Shown piece by piece: positions 25,979 through 35,815 of a stretch of DNA of 64,000 nt (positions are counted from its first letter, which is position 1; every line of letters begins with the position of its first letter). This DNA comes from Bacteroidia bacterium. Its GTDB lineage: Bacteria > Bacteroidota > Bacteroidia > Cytophagales > Cyclobacteriaceae. The notes below the pieces were generated by a model. The model searched no databases and had not been told where the DNA came from. It saw only the letters and a program-made list of their open reading frames with translations. The DNA lies in assembly GCA_030432655.1 (NCBI GenBank), contig JAUILA010000007.1:123586-187585 (forward strand), given 5' to 3'. The translations under genes and the position numbers were made by a program.

Positions 25979-26707
25979 TCAACCACCAGGCACCGATTCC
26001 ACGGGGGCTTTTGAAAATTCAAGGTACGGAAGCAAGCGGAGAATTGATCCGGAATCCAGCTTATGAATCGCGTATAACTGCTTAGGATAATAGAAATCCC
26101 CGTGCTGGGACCTGTAATGGATAATCGCCGAAGCCTGACGGGCTTCGATATAAGGATGGGCCCGGAGCTGTCTGTAGCCTGCCCTGGAGATATTTATTTT
26201 CTCCGGAATAAACCCTTCTGACACATACAAGTAATTTTTCAGTGACTTGTAAAGAGAAGAATCAATTCCATATACTTCCCGGACCTGGTCTGTATGAACA
26301 TAGCCGCCAAGAAGGTCGCGGTAGGCAATTGCCCTGCGTGACAACACCGGCCCGATTCCCCGGAGTGATTGCCACAATACAGTGTCAGAAAGGTTAATGT
26401 CTATAGGTTCCCCTCTGGTTTGCTTTTCAGGCCGTGCAGCCGGGGGCTTCGCCTGTATCGGAAAACTATCGGCCACGGCGGATACTGCATGCCGCGCCTC
26501 CATCATTACCCGAGCGTATTCATAACCGGCAACTTCCGTATCACTGAGAGGACGTTCATCTAAATACCAGGTGCAAAGCATCAGCACAAGACCGGTGGGG
26601 TAGATTACCAACAGACCTGTCCTCTCCCGCCTGGTAAGGTGGAGATAATAGGAAAGGAAATTAATCATTCTCCTGTGTAACCGCCGGATAGATCTCATCA
26701 AATTCAC
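25979..26707 (-). CDS. Membrane-anchored helix-hairpin-helix (ComEA-like) protein
   Basis: The 242-residue protein has one membrane segment near the N-terminus (GLLVIYPTGLVLMLCTWYL, residues ~32-50). A long outside part ends in repeated helix-hairpin-helix units: IDINLSDTVLWQSLRGIGPVLSRRAIAYRD, then INISRAGYRQLRAHPYIEARQASAIIHYR with a HGDFYYPKQL tail. This is the DNA-binding module of ComEA-type proteins, which hold DNA at the cell surface. Bacteroidota carry such proteins widely, and a role in DNA uptake is inferred from the family only. It follows the aminotransferase gene by 32 bp. Confidence 0.82.
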   Translation of the reverse strand: MNLMRSIRRLHRRMINFLSYYLHLTRRERTGLLVIYPTGLVLMLCTWYLDERPLSDTEVAGYEYARVMMEARHAVSAVADSFPIQAKPPAARPEKQTRGEPIDINLSDTVLWQSLRGIGPVLSRRAIAYRDLLGGYVHTDQVREVYGIDSSLYKSLKNYLYVSEGFIPEKINISRAGYRQLRAHPYIEARQASAIIHYRSQHGDFYYPKQLYAIHKLDSGSILRLLPYLEFSKAPVESVPGG

Positions 26708-26739
26708 CGAAACTAGATAATCACTGTCGCGGTCAGTTC

Positions 26740-28086
26740 CTAGGCCGATTCACAGTAGGTTATAATTGCTTCGCGTAAGGAACGGAATGTGGATTCAAAA
26801 ACATCCATATTCTCTTCCAGAAGGGTGACGCGAATTCCTAATTCGTCGGATTGAAAAGAGGATAAAGGCACGACGCATATACCGTAAACAGCCAGCAGAT
26901 AATAGGTAAATCGTTTATCGGCTGCCAGGTCAGGCGTTATCCATTCCTTCAGTAAGTAATTGATTGAGGTATCATGTGTCTTCAGGTGCTGACCGGGCTT
27001 CAGCGCGTCCTTGCGAAAAAGGATTGTATTGTAAAAGGCGCCACGCGTTTCCACATAATGGATATAGGATACATCAGAGAGAATATCATCCATAAGTTTT
27101 GACCGCTTTGCAATTGATTTGTTACGGGCATCGAGGTAGGAATCATATTTCGAATTACCCATAATCCTCGGAATGGCTTTTTGTGGTAGCGTAGTGGAGC
27201 AAACCTCAACCATCTTGGCATCTTCAAGCGCACGGCAAAACCGGTCAAATTTTTCATCACTCTTTCGGTTATAAAATTCCATCCAGCCACATCTTGCCCC
27301 CGGCCAGGGAAGCTCCTTGGAAATCCCCTTCATGGAAATTGCCGGACGATTCCCCACTATCTCAGCCAGGGGAAGCGTATGTTCCCGGTTCAGCGTTATT
27401 GCCGAGTAAATCTCATCGGCAATCAATAACAGGTCAAATTCGGCGGCAATCCGGACTATTTTTTCAAGGTATTCCGGGGGGTAGATCATCCCGGTTGGAT
27501 TGTCCGGGTTAATAATCAGAATACCTGCAATATTTTCGTTGTAGCGAATCTTATTATACAACTCCTCCAGGTCCGGGTACCAGTTATTCTCCGGGTCCAG
27601 CCGGTAAGTGACAGGCGCACTGTTGGCGTGTGCGGCCTCAGCCGAAGAATGAGTTGAGTAGGCAGGAGACGGACCGATGATGCGTGACGTTGACGGGAGA
27701 TACTGGTAGAGCTTGGAGATGGCGTCTCCCAATCCGTTAAAAAAAAGGATATCGTCTTCCGTTATCTGAACGCCTCCCAGGGCATTATTTCGATCGGCCA
27801 GGAAACGCCGGGTCTCCGGAATTCCTTTCGAATGACAATATCCGTAAGATGAATCCTGGCGGACCAGCTCGCTGACCTCATCTTTCATCCACTCCGGCAA
27901 CCTGTTGTGTTTCTGGATTGGATCACCAATGTTTTCCCATATGATGTTCACCCCGCATTTGGCGACCTGGTCTGCCTTTCGGGCTATTTGTCTAATCTCA
28001 TATTCGAGCTGACTTGCCCCTTCAAATAACAGGTTATTTCTCAACTTCTTTTTTGTTTGGTGAGCTGTTTTCCAGTTGGCTTTCAA
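26740..28086 (-). CDS. PLP-dependent class I/II aminotransferase
   Basis: The 448-residue protein is a fold type I aminotransferase. Visible are IIWENIGDPIQKHN near the N-terminus, GILIINPDNPTGMIYPPEYL (substrate and cofactor loop), LLIADEIYSAITL with the PLP-binding aspartate, and the catalytic lysine region SMKGISKELPWPGARCGW (around residues 253-270). It resembles alanine/aspartate-type enzymes, but the substrate cannot be read from the sequence. The predicted start overlaps the preceding gene by 53 bp. A later non-ATG start is possible, since no other Met occurs near the N-terminus. Confidence 0.85.
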   Translation of the reverse strand: MKANWKTAHQTKKKLRNNLLFEGASQLEYEIRQIARKADQVAKCGVNIIWENIGDPIQKHNRLPEWMKDEVSELVRQDSSYGYCHSKGIPETRRFLADRNNALGGVQITEDDILFFNGLGDAISKLYQYLPSTSRIIGPSPAYSTHSSAEAAHANSAPVTYRLDPENNWYPDLEELYNKIRYNENIAGILIINPDNPTGMIYPPEYLEKIVRIAAEFDLLLIADEIYSAITLNREHTLPLAEIVGNRPAISMKGISKELPWPGARCGWMEFYNRKSDEKFDRFCRALEDAKMVEVCSTTLPQKAIPRIMGNSKYDSYLDARNKSIAKRSKLMDDILSDVSYIHYVETRGAFYNTILFRKDALKPGQHLKTHDTSINYLLKEWITPDLAADKRFTYYLLAVYGICVVPLSSFQSDELGIRVTLLEENMDVFESTFRSLREAIITYCESA

Positions 28087-28576
28087 GCTGCCAGGTCAGA
28101 TTATTGAGGTAGCGACCAGGTCCGGAAACCTCAAGACCTTCCCCTTTCGGCGACAGGATGATTTGCTCTGTGCCCATCCAGTCAGAAAACCATCGAAAGA
28201 TCTGTTGCTTACTTCGAAAGGTACATTTCCTGTTCTCATGGTGACAGGTAAAACCAGCTGATTCAATAACAGATACAGTTAGATCACGTAACTCAGCCCG
28301 TGTACGACCCCGATGGGAAATGATCATTGTTTTGAGCCTGTTAGCAAATGAAAGTCCCAGGGAAACAGCGAATGACAGGAACAACATCATATTCAGCAAC
28401 CTGAATGACGGAAAAAATCTGTCCACATTTATCAGCGACAGCAAGCCACCCAGGAATAACAACAAAAAAAGGACGACAGCGAAAACCAGTGGAAATGCCC
28501 GCCAGTTCGTCTTATCCTCCTCGATGGTTATCTGCAGTGATTCGTTCATCGACATGAAATTATCAATAATCTTCAC
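28034..28576 (-). CDS. Small membrane protein of unknown function
   Basis: I do not recognise the family. The 180-residue protein has two hydrophobic segments (FPLVFAVVLFLLLFLGGLL, residues ~28-46, and LLNMMLFLSFAVSLGLSFA, ~59-77), then a soluble C-terminal domain of ~100 residues with CHHENRKCTFRSKQQIFRWF and LSPKGEGLEVSGPGRYLNNL. That part looks like a compact alpha/beta domain. It leads the transcript with the aminotransferase and the HhH protein, starting just behind the clpB terminator. Confidence 0.65.
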   Translation of the reverse strand: MKIIDNFMSMNESLQITIEEDKTNWRAFPLVFAVVLFLLLFLGGLLSLINVDRFFPSFRLLNMMLFLSFAVSLGLSFANRLKTMIISHRGRTRAELRDLTVSVIESAGFTCHHENRKCTFRSKQQIFRWFSDWMGTEQIILSPKGEGLEVSGPGRYLNNLTWQLESQLENSSPNKKEVEK

Positions 28577-28591
28577 CGTTATCCAATAACC

Positions 28592-28624
28592 ACAAAAAAA
28601 ATCCCGGGTCTCCCCGGGATTTAT
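28592..28624 (-). terminator. Rho-independent terminator after clpB
   Basis: A 10-bp stem AAATCCCGGG (28599-28608) and CCCGGGATTT (28613-28622) with a 4-nt loop is followed on the minus strand by eight T residues. It lies 16 bp after the clpB stop. Confidence 0.92.
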
Positions 28625-28639
28625 TTCAACCGTAACTTC

Positions 28640-31255
28640 TTAATCAATCTTTACTGAATCCAGATTCAGGAATTCAATTTGCCCCTGATCTGAGAGATCC
28701 ACCCCGATGATCGCATCTTTTGTAATCTTGCCGGCCAGGATCTCTTTCGACAATTCATTCAGAATTTCCCGCTGCAGTACCCTTTTCAAAGGTCGTGCTC
28801 CGAATTGCGGGTCAAATCCCAGCTTTGCCAGATGATCCATCACCGCATCAGACACTTCCAGTTTGATCCCGCTTTCAGAAAGCCTGTCCCTGATCAGTTT
28901 CAGCTGAATATCGACAATCTTACGAATATCAGCTCTCGACAGTGGCCGGAACATGATCGTTTCATCGATCCGGTTAAGGAATTCGGGTCTCACAGACTTT
29001 TTCAGCATTTCAAACACTTGCTGCCTGGTCCGATCCACCACCTCGTCCTCATTTTGCTCTGTCAGCATTTCAAAATTCTCCTGTATAATCTGTGAGCCAA
29101 TATTCGTTGTCATAATAATGATGGTATTCTTGAAATTAGCAACACGGCCTTTGTTATCCGTTAGCCGTCCGTCGTCAAGTACCTGCAACAGGATATTAAA
29201 TACATCCGGATGGGCCTTTTCAATTTCATCCAGCAGAATTACTGAATACGGCTTTCGCCTTACTGCCTCGGTCAGCTGTCCGCCTTCGTCATACCCGACG
29301 TAGCCCGGAGGAGCTCCGACAAGCCTGCTTACTGAATGACGCTCCTGGTATTCCGACATATCAATCCTCACCATGGCATTCTCATCATTAAACAGGTACT
29401 CGGCCAGGGCTTTGGACAATTCAGTCTTACCTACCCCGGTAGTGCCCAGGAAAATGAAGGAACCAATAGGCCTCTTGGGATCCTGCAGTCCTGCCCGGCT
29501 TCGTCTGACGGCATCTGACAATGCCTGGATAGCTTCCTTCTGCCCGGCAACCCGCCTGCCCAGTTCATCTTCCAGGTGAAGTAATTTTTCACGGTCGCTC
29601 TGGAGCATCTTCGAGACCGGAATACCGGTCCATTTAGCCACAACTTCGGCAATATCCTCCTGGTCAACCTCCTCTTTCAACAGGGAGCTTTCTCCCTGCA
29701 TTTCCCTGATCTGTTTTTGAAGTCCTTCCAGCTCTTTCTGTGCTTCCACCACTTTGCCGTAGCGGATCTCGGCTACTTTGCCAAAATCCCCGGCTTTTTC
29801 TGCCTGCTCCGCTTCAAACTTCAGCCGGTCAATCACCTCCTTCTTACTCTGGATGCCGTGAACCACTTCTTTTTCATTCTCCCATTGAGCTTTAAGGTCA
29901 TCCCGGCGCTCCACGAGATCCGCAATTTCCTTACTCAGGGTAGTTTCCTTTTCCTTGTTTTTCTCCCTGCGGATCGCCTCCCGCTCAATCTCAAGCTGCA
30001 TAATCTTACGGTTAAGTTCGTCCAGCTCCTCAGGCATGCTGTCCATTTCGAGGCGCAGCTTGGCCGCTGCCTCGTCCATCAGGTCAATCGCCTTATCCGG
30101 GAGATAGCGGTCTGAAATGTACCGGTGAGATAACTCAACCGCCGCGATTACCGCGTCATCCTGTATACGCACTCCGTGGTGCAATTCGTATTTCTCCTTG
30201 ATTCCCCGGAGAATGGAAATAGCATCTGCGGGAGATGGCTCGTCTACCATCACCGACTGGAACCTGCGCTCAAGCGCTTTGTCCTTTTCAATGTATTTCT
30301 GGTACTCCTTCAGCGTGGTCGCTCCAATAGCATGCAACTCACCCCGTGCCAGTGCGGGTTTAAGTAAGTTGGCCGCATCCATGGCTCCTTCTCCTCCTCC
30401 ACCGGCACCGATCAGCGTATGGATCTCATCAATAAAAAGAATGATTTGTCCGTCCGAGTCGGTCACCTCCTTGATGACCGCCTTAAGTCGTTCTTCAAAT
30501 TCTCCCTTATATTTGGCGCCCGCCACCAGAAGCCCCATGTCCAGGGAAATCAGGATCTTCTCTTTCAGATTCTCCGGCACGTCACCATCGACAATCCGCT
30601 GGGCCATGCCTTCAACGATTGCCGTCTTACCCACCCCGGGCTCACCCAAAAGGATCGGGTTATTTTTGGTACGCCGGGACAGAATCTGCAAAACGCGCCG
30701 GATTTCATCATCTCTTCCGATCACCGGATCAATTTTACCGGCTTTCGCCAGTTCATTCAGGTTTTTGGAATACCGTTCCAGCGAACGGTATTTAGATTCC
30801 GCATTCTGATCTGTAACACTGCTCCCTCCCCGCAATTCCTTGATGGCAGCAATCAACGATTTCTTCTCAAAGCCCGCATCTTTTAATAATGAGGCCACTT
30901 TTTCTTTTCCTGCATACAGGCCGATTAAGATGTGTTCTACCGCGATAAACTCATCCTTGAAATCTTTAAGGGCCGATTCAGCCGACTGTAGCGCCGCATG
31001 GGCATCATTGGATAAGTAAGGCTGCTGTCCGCTGACCTTCGGATAACTCCCGATAACCTCGTCCAGCCTGGTATCCAGCAAACCGCGGTTTACATTCAGC
31101 TTCTTCACCAGGAACGAGATCACATTCTCATCACTGGCCAGGATTGCCTTAAGCAAGTGCCCGGGCTCGATAGCCTGCTGCTGATTTCCGGACGCGATCT
31201 CAGCTGCTTTCTGGATCACCTCCTGTGATTTGATGGTATATTTATTAAAATTCAT
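28640..31255 (-). CDS. clpB: ATP-dependent disaggregase ClpB
   Basis: ClpB pulls proteins out of aggregates together with DnaK. The 871 residues contain the Clp N-domain (residues 1-145), the first AAA+ ring with [13 protein letters not shown] and [12 protein letters not shown], a coiled-coil M-domain (residues ~410-530, rich in Glu/Lys), and the second ring with [13 protein letters not shown] and [14 protein letters not shown]. No ClpP-binding loop is expected, and the M-domain marks it as ClpB rather than ClpA or ClpC. It is transcribed alone: a terminator follows, and the PagL-like gene before it lies 115 bp away. Confidence 0.97.
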   Translation of the reverse strand: MNFNKYTIKSQEVIQKAAEIASGNQQQAIEPGHLLKAILASDENVISFLVKKLNVNRGLLDTRLDEVIGSYPKVSGQQPYLSNDAHAALQSAESALKDFKDEFIAVEHILIGLYAGKEKVASLLKDAGFEKKSLIAAIKELRGGSSVTDQNAESKYRSLERYSKNLNELAKAGKIDPVIGRDDEIRRVLQILSRRTKNNPILLGEPGVGKTAIVEGMAQRIVDGDVPENLKEKILISLDMGLLVAGAKYKGEFEERLKAVIKEVTDSDGQIILFIDEIHTLIGAGGGGEGAMDAANLLKPALARGELHAIGATTLKEYQKYIEKDKALERRFQSVMVDEPSPADAISILRGIKEKYELHHGVRIQDDAVIAAVELSHRYISDRYLPDKAIDLMDEAAAKLRLEMDSMPEELDELNRKIMQLEIEREAIRREKNKEKETTLSKEIADLVERRDDLKAQWENEKEVVHGIQSKKEVIDRLKFEAEQAEKAGDFGKVAEIRYGKVVEAQKELEGLQKQIREMQGESSLLKEEVDQEDIAEVVAKWTGIPVSKMLQSDREKLLHLEDELGRRVAGQKEAIQALSDAVRRSRAGLQDPKRPIGSFIFLGTTGVGKTELSKALAEYLFNDENAMVRIDMSEYQERHSVSRLVGAPPGYVGYDEGGQLTEAVRRKPYSVILLDEIEKAHPDVFNILLQVLDDGRLTDNKGRVANFKNTIIIMTTNIGSQIIQENFEMLTEQNEDEVVDRTRQQVFEMLKKSVRPEFLNRIDETIMFRPLSRADIRKIVDIQLKLIRDRLSESGIKLEVSDAVMDHLAKLGFDPQFGARPLKRVLQREILNELSKEILAGKITKDAIIGVDLSDQGQIEFLNLDSVKID

Positions 31256-31370
31256 ATTCGTTTATTGTATCATTCTTTGGGCATCAAATAAGATTCCAAT
31301 TGAATAAATGCGCCATTATGACACTAATAAACGATTGATTTTATCCTTAAGCTGACTGTTTGTCAGTAGG

Positions 31371-32435
31371 TTAGAATCGGTACCCCAGGCCCCATTCGAT
31401 GACATCGGCTTTACCCATATGGGCCTTGAGAAAGATTCCGGCAAACAGCTTTTTCCCCATTTGTTGTTTGATACCAAGTCGCCAGTAAAAGGATTTATCG
31501 ACATCTTCGGGCCGGTAAACATAATAACCCAGCTGAAATAACAAACTGGTGGGGCCGGCGATAAGGTCATGACCAGCCTGCAAGGCAACCCGGTACTGAT
31601 TGGCCTCCGGGTCATCGAGACGCTCCCGTATTGTGGAATTATAAAAAACATCTACGCCCGCGGTCAGTGCACTCTTCTGATTAAGCCGCCAGTGGCCATA
31701 GCCTGAGAAAGTCCAGGCAAAGCCTACCTCATTGGTATTATCACCCGCCGACTTAACGGATCCCGCGTACATGAGGTAAGTGGAAAATTTATCCTCGATC
31801 TCATCTACCGGTTCGTGGTTCCTTTCGAAAGTGGTTGTCCCGGGAGAATATATGATACCCATAGTCAGACTGGGAATATTAAAGCCCGAATTCGGGGTTT
31901 TAACTCCGCCATTCGAATAATGGGTAAACTGGACACCCCCATAGGTGTGCCATTCGGGAGTAAGCCGGTAATGAGCCAGAAAATTCCCTTCCATCACCAT
32001 GTTGAAATGAGAGGAGATAAATGTATTATTCTCATTATCCACCTGCTCGTAGGTTTCAGTGCTGTACGCAAACCCGGGTGCTACCTTGAAACTGAATTGC
32101 AAATCATTGCCCCGGTTTCCAATGTATTTCTGGAGAAATACCGTGGTATAAAAAGTTTGTCCCAGTTCCGGGTCCTTGAGGTCAATCCAGGAAAAACTCA
32201 TCCCGATATCCGGGTAATTCCAGGTACGCTGCCAGTCCTTCTTGCCATTGGTTTGTCTCAGCCAGATAAAATCCACCGCAGAAGGTGTCAATCCACCATA
32301 GGCATCTGTCAGCTCCTCATGATGAGTCAGCAGGTATCCCTGGCGATATCCCAGTGCATAACGGCTAAGCTGCTGAGCAGCAACCGGCACGGAACCGCAC
32401 ATGACGAGAAGCATGCAAAAAATCCTGACCAACAT
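31371..32435 (-). CDS. Outer membrane acyloxyacyl hydrolase (PagL-like lipid A deacylase)
   Basis: The 354-residue protein has a signal peptide (MLVRIFCMLLVMCGSVPVAAQ) and then alternating beta-strands rich in aromatic residues, ending in GLGYRF, the usual aromatic C-terminus of an outer membrane barrel. The motif FTHYSNGGVKTPNSGFN contains the His-x-Ser pair of PagL lipid A 3-O-deacylases, where His and Ser form the active site. It is longer than proteobacterial PagL (~175 residues), as is normal in Bacteroidota. It probably removes an acyl chain from lipid A. It diverges from the thioesterase gene. Confidence 0.8.
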   Translation of the reverse strand: MLVRIFCMLLVMCGSVPVAAQQLSRYALGYRQGYLLTHHEELTDAYGGLTPSAVDFIWLRQTNGKKDWQRTWNYPDIGMSFSWIDLKDPELGQTFYTTVFLQKYIGNRGNDLQFSFKVAPGFAYSTETYEQVDNENNTFISSHFNMVMEGNFLAHYRLTPEWHTYGGVQFTHYSNGGVKTPNSGFNIPSLTMGIIYSPGTTTFERNHEPVDEIEDKFSTYLMYAGSVKSAGDNTNEVGFAWTFSGYGHWRLNQKSALTAGVDVFYNSTIRERLDDPEANQYRVALQAGHDLIAGPTSLLFQLGYYVYRPEDVDKSFYWRLGIKQQMGKKLFAGIFLKAHMGKADVIEWGLGYRF

Positions 32436-32459
32436 TTTGTTAATGAGTTAATTGACGGA

Positions 32460-32467
32460 CAAATCTA
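32460..32467 (-). promoter_or_regulatory. Candidate -7 element for the PagL-like gene
   Basis: On the minus strand this reads TAGATTTG, an exact TAnnTTTG match, 24 bp upstream of the ATG at 32435. About 20 bp further upstream is TTTA, one base off the -33 TTTG. Confidence 0.45.
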
Positions 32468-32551
32468 AAATAATTTTGTTCAAGGAGTAAAGTCCTTTTT
32501 CGAAAAATAGATGCATGTAACTATATTTAAATTATATCATTTCAATTAAGA

Positions 32552-33001
32552 ATGGCTCGATTATCCCTGACACTACCTGAAAAATTTATTTATCAAACTT
32601 CCCTTCGTGTACGAATCTCGGACATAAATTATGGCGGACACCTTGGTAACGATGCCGTTCTCAGTATTATTCACGAAAGCCGGTTTCGCTTTCTCAACCA
32701 CCTGGGGTATGCCAATGAGACTTCCATGGAGAATAATACAGGGATTGCCCTGGCAGATTCAGCAGTTATCTATAAATCCGAAGCATTCCATGGCGACCCT
32801 CTGCAGATTCATATAGCTGCCTATGACTTTAATAAATATGGAATGGATCTGTTTTACCTGATTCTTCACGAGGAAAACGGGAAAGAAATAACCAGGGCCA
32901 AGACCAATATGGTGTTTGTAAATTATATTGAAAAGCGCGTGGCCCGTGTGCCGGAAGAATTTATTAAGCGATTGAGGGAACTGGAAGCCTATACAATTTA
33001 G
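32552..33001 (+). CDS. Hotdog-fold acyl-CoA thioesterase
   Basis: The 149-residue protein has the 4-hydroxybenzoyl-CoA thioesterase / YbgC-like hotdog pattern. It contains RVRISDINYGGHLGNDAVL, where the Asp-x-x-x-x-Gly-His stretch marks the active site, then the long central helix IHESRFRFLNHLGY and a C-terminal strand EITRAKTNMVFVN. It should hydrolyse an acyl-CoA or acyl-ACP, but chain length is unknown. rlmN starts 13 bp after its stop. Confidence 0.82.
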   Translation: MARLSLTLPEKFIYQTSLRVRISDINYGGHLGNDAVLSIIHESRFRFLNHLGYANETSMENNTGIALADSAVIYKSEAFHGDPLQIHIAAYDFNKYGMDLFYLILHEENGKEITRAKTNMVFVNYIEKRVARVPEEFIKRLRELEAYTI

Positions 33002-33002
33002 T

Positions 33003-33010
33003 TATCTTTG
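33003..33010 (+). promoter_or_regulatory. Candidate -7 element immediately before rlmN
   Basis: TATCTTTG matches TAnnTTTG exactly and ends 4 bp before the rlmN ATG at 33015, so the transcript would have almost no leader. No TTTG lies at the right distance upstream, and the thioesterase gene just ahead may supply transcription instead. Confidence 0.35.
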
Positions 33011-33014
33011 CCGT

Positions 33015-34055
33015 ATGATTTCGGTTGGATCAGATATTCGGCAGCTCAGCCTGGAAGAAATCCAGGAATATTTTACGGAAATAGGCGAACGCCCGTTCCG
33101 CGCCAAACAGGTCTATGAATGGCTCTGGAAAAAGAGTGCCAAGGATTTTGATCAGATGACCAATCTCTCCCTATCCACCAGGGAACGACTTAAAAAAGAC
33201 TTTACCATCAATCATATCGCGGTAGATCACATGCAGCGAAGCAATGACGGCACCATTAAGAACGCCGTAAAACTGTATGACGGAAAAGTGGTGGAGTCCG
33301 TTCTTATACCTACTGAAAAACGAATTACCGCTTGTGTTTCCAGTCAGGTTGGATGCAGTCTCGATTGTGATTTCTGTGCTACCGGACAGCTGAAGCGCAT
33401 GCGCAACCTGAATGCAGATGAGATCTACGACCAGGTAGTTGCGATCCGTGAGCAAAGCGAACAGTATTTCGGACGGCCATTGACGAACATTGTCTTCATG
33501 GGAATGGGCGAGCCTCTGCTGAATTATCAGAATGTTCTGGAAGCAATCGACAAAATCACGAGTCCGGACGGACTCAATATGTCACCAAAAAGAATCACAC
33601 TTTCTACCGTAGGAGTTGCCAAAATGATCAAAAAACTGGCAGATGACGGGGTTAAGTTTAACCTGGCCTTGTCCCTTCACAGTGCCATTGACGAGGTTCG
33701 GAGCAGTTTCATGTCCATCAATAATACCAACCAGATCGAAGACCTTAAAGAAGCGCTCCGGTACTGGTATGATATGACCGGCCGCAAGGTTACATACGAA
33801 TATGTGGTTTGGAAAGGGATCAACGATTCTCCGGAACATGCGAAAGCCCTCGTTAAATTCTGCCAGGCGGTTCCCAGTAAGGTAAACCTGATTGAGTATA
33901 ACCCGATCGGTGAAGGCCGCTTTATGCAGGCAGATCCGGAAGCTCTGGATATGTACGTTTCGATGCTGGAGAAGGCCGGAATTACGGCAAAAGTTCGCCG
34001 CAGTCGCGGGAAGGATATTGATGCCGCCTGCGGACAACTGGCGAACAAATCCTAG
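33015..34055 (+). CDS. rlmN: Dual-specificity 23S rRNA/tRNA adenine-C2 methyltransferase RlmN
   Basis: RlmN is a radical-SAM enzyme that methylates C2 of A2503 in 23S rRNA and A37 in some tRNAs. The 346-residue protein has the cluster motif CSLDCDFCATG (around residues 113-123), FMGMGEPLLNY, LSTVGVAKMI, LALSLHSA and the second catalytic cysteine near the C-terminus in DAACGQL. The N-terminal helical RNA-binding part is present. It overlaps the stop of the convergent rhomboid gene by 4 bp. Confidence 0.96.
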   Translation: MISVGSDIRQLSLEEIQEYFTEIGERPFRAKQVYEWLWKKSAKDFDQMTNLSLSTRERLKKDFTINHIAVDHMQRSNDGTIKNAVKLYDGKVVESVLIPTEKRITACVSSQVGCSLDCDFCATGQLKRMRNLNADEIYDQVVAIREQSEQYFGRPLTNIVFMGMGEPLLNYQNVLEAIDKITSPDGLNMSPKRITLSTVGVAKMIKKLADDGVKFNLALSLHSAIDEVRSSFMSINNTNQIEDLKEALRYWYDMTGRKVTYEYVVWKGINDSPEHAKALVKFCQAVPSKVNLIEYNPIGEGRFMQADPEALDMYVSMLEKAGITAKVRRSRGKDIDAACGQLANKS

Positions 34056-34999
34056 CGTTTGCTCGCGTTGAACAGCTTCTGTTTTTCTTCTTTACTCAGA
34101 CTTTCATAGCCTTTCTCCGAGATTTTGTCAAGAATGGCATCAATCTCGTCCTGGCTTGCGTCGCCCGAAGCGGTTTGTTTTGCGGATGATCTTGTTTTTG
34201 CACGTCTGGCTGAACCTGAGGAGGCTGCCGGCCGCTCCTTTTTGTATGTCACCTTGATGTTGCTGCGGGGTTCAAACAGGCGACCGAAGAAGGATAGGGT
34301 CGATTGTATCCAGCGACCAAGATCAAGTCCGTTTTGTAATTGCTTTATGTAAACGTAGCCAATAATGATACCACCTAAATGGGCCAGTTCTCCGCCGGAA
34401 TTCGAGCCATCAATTTTCAGAATGACCATTATCAGTGAAAAGAGCGCAATGTATTTGATTTTGACTGGTCCGAGGAAAAGGAGGTAAACCGTATAATTCG
34501 GCATTAGGGTTGCCGTCCCGAAAACGACAGCCAGCACGCCGGCCGAGGCGCCTACCATATTTCCCGAGAAATTGGAAACATCGGCTCCGCCTGACAGCAG
34601 GCTCAGCATGGAAGGGAATACAGTTACATAAAGCAACGCGCCGGCCAATCCGCCCAGGACATACAAATTTACTACCTTGGCTCCCCCCATATACTCGGCA
34701 AGGATCCGCCCGAACCAGTAAAGCCATAGCATATTGAAGATGATATGAAGAAACCCGTCATGGGCGAACATATAGGTAATGAACGTCCATGGTTTGACGA
34801 TAAACTCCGAGGGCTGCAAAGGCAATCCCAGCCACTCACGCTGAACATCCATCCCCTGTAAGGAGGGAGTGAAAGAAATAATGACCTGGATAATCCCGAA
34901 CAGCACAAATACCACCACGTTGATGATGATCAGCTGGATATGGGCATTATTCGGCTTGTTAAAAGCATTTTTAAGATCGTCGAGAAATCCTCCCTGCAT
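34052..34999 (-). CDS. Rhomboid intramembrane serine protease with DUF6576-like C-terminal tail
   Basis: The 315-residue protein has six membrane helices with rhomboid signatures: HIIFNMLWLYWFG in helix 2, the catalytic serine in GASAG (around residue 152), and the catalytic histidine in AHLGGIIIGY (around residue 209). After the membrane part comes a basic linker and a C-terminal helical tail, DEIDAILDKISEKGYESLSK, as in DUF6576 of Bacteroidota rhomboids. It cuts unknown membrane substrates. It follows a second rhomboid gene by 3 bp in the mutL operon, suggesting a recent or long-kept duplication. Confidence 0.9.
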   Translation of the reverse strand: MQGGFLDDLKNAFNKPNNAHIQLIIINVVVFVLFGIIQVIISFTPSLQGMDVQREWLGLPLQPSEFIVKPWTFITYMFAHDGFLHIIFNMLWLYWFGRILAEYMGGAKVVNLYVLGGLAGALLYVTVFPSMLSLLSGGADVSNFSGNMVGASAGVLAVVFGTATLMPNYTVYLLFLGPVKIKYIALFSLIMVILKIDGSNSGGELAHLGGIIIGYVYIKQLQNGLDLGRWIQSTLSFFGRLFEPRSNIKVTYKKERPAASSGSARRAKTRSSAKQTASGDASQDEIDAILDKISEKGYESLSKEEKQKLFNASKR

Positions 35000-35002
35000 G
35001 TA

Positions 35003-35812
35003 TTAATAAAATTTATTTCGTTCCTGTTTCCATATCATGATCATGATGAACGCGAAGATCATACCGCCCAGGTGAGCAAAGTGTGCTACATTGTCATTTG
35101 GATTTTGAGAAAAGCCCTGCCAGATAGCCAGGCCACCTAATACCATGACTAAGTATTTTGCCTTGACCGGAATAGGCGGGAAGATCAGCATTAACTTAGT
35201 ATTGGGAAATAACAATCCGAATGCCATCAAAATTCCATATATGGCACCTGATGCACCTAACATTGGCGTGTTAAGTGTTCTTTTATAGGCGACATCCACG
35301 AGCTGGATACTCTGTTGAATATACTGCTCATTGTTTTTGTTATTATCTTCACCGAATTGGTCAATGAATTGAATTATGCCCGGGGTTTCATTATCCCTGT
35401 ATTTGCCCCTGTGCTCCTCGAAGAAGCTGGCAAAATCGTCAGGATTCGGGCTGTCGGCGTAAACCCCCACTTCGGTCTCCATCTTATCTATTCTTACATA
35501 TTCAATTCCGGCAAATAATATACCTGCACCCAATCCTGTCACCAAATAGAACGTCAAAAATCGTTTAGATCCCCAGAATTGTTCCAGCAACGGACCTAAA
35601 AACACCAGACCGAGCATATTAAACAGGATATGCGTAAAGCCCAGTGTTGAATGAGCAAACATGTAGGTGAAAAGTTGATAAGGTCTGAAATTGGGTGAAC
35701 TTAAAGGGAACATCGACAGGAATACTGTCAGAGAAGGTATTATATGTTGCAAAATAAAAACCACTACATTAATGATGAGCAGGTTTTTAACTACCGGGGT
35801 AAGTCGAAACAT
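35003..35812 (-). CDS. Rhomboid intramembrane serine protease with internal insert
   Basis: This second rhomboid (269 residues) has THILFNMLGLVFLG, the serine motif GASGAIYG (around residue 190) and AHLGGMIFAFI. Between helix 3 and the serine motif it holds an insert of about 70 hydrophilic residues (DSPNPDDFASFFEEHRGKYR through NNKNNEQYIQQS) that the paralogue next door lacks. The insert should face the periplasm and might govern substrate access. It lacks the DUF6576-like tail. It lies 3 bp after mutL and 3 bp before the other rhomboid. Confidence 0.9.
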   Translation of the reverse strand: MFRLTPVVKNLLIINVVVFILQHIIPSLTVFLSMFPLSSPNFRPYQLFTYMFAHSTLGFTHILFNMLGLVFLGPLLEQFWGSKRFLTFYLVTGLGAGILFAGIEYVRIDKMETEVGVYADSPNPDDFASFFEEHRGKYRDNETPGIIQFIDQFGEDNNKNNEQYIQQSIQLVDVAYKRTLNTPMLGASGAIYGILMAFGLLFPNTKLMLIFPPIPVKAKYLVMVLGGLAIWQGFSQNPNDNVAHFAHLGGMIFAFIMIMIWKQERNKFY

Positions 35813-35815
35813 AAG

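Noticed and set aside
31352..31366. Hairpin CTGAC-TGTTT-GTCAG after the PagL-like gene as a terminator
   Set aside because: Only 5 bp of stem and no T run on the minus strand.
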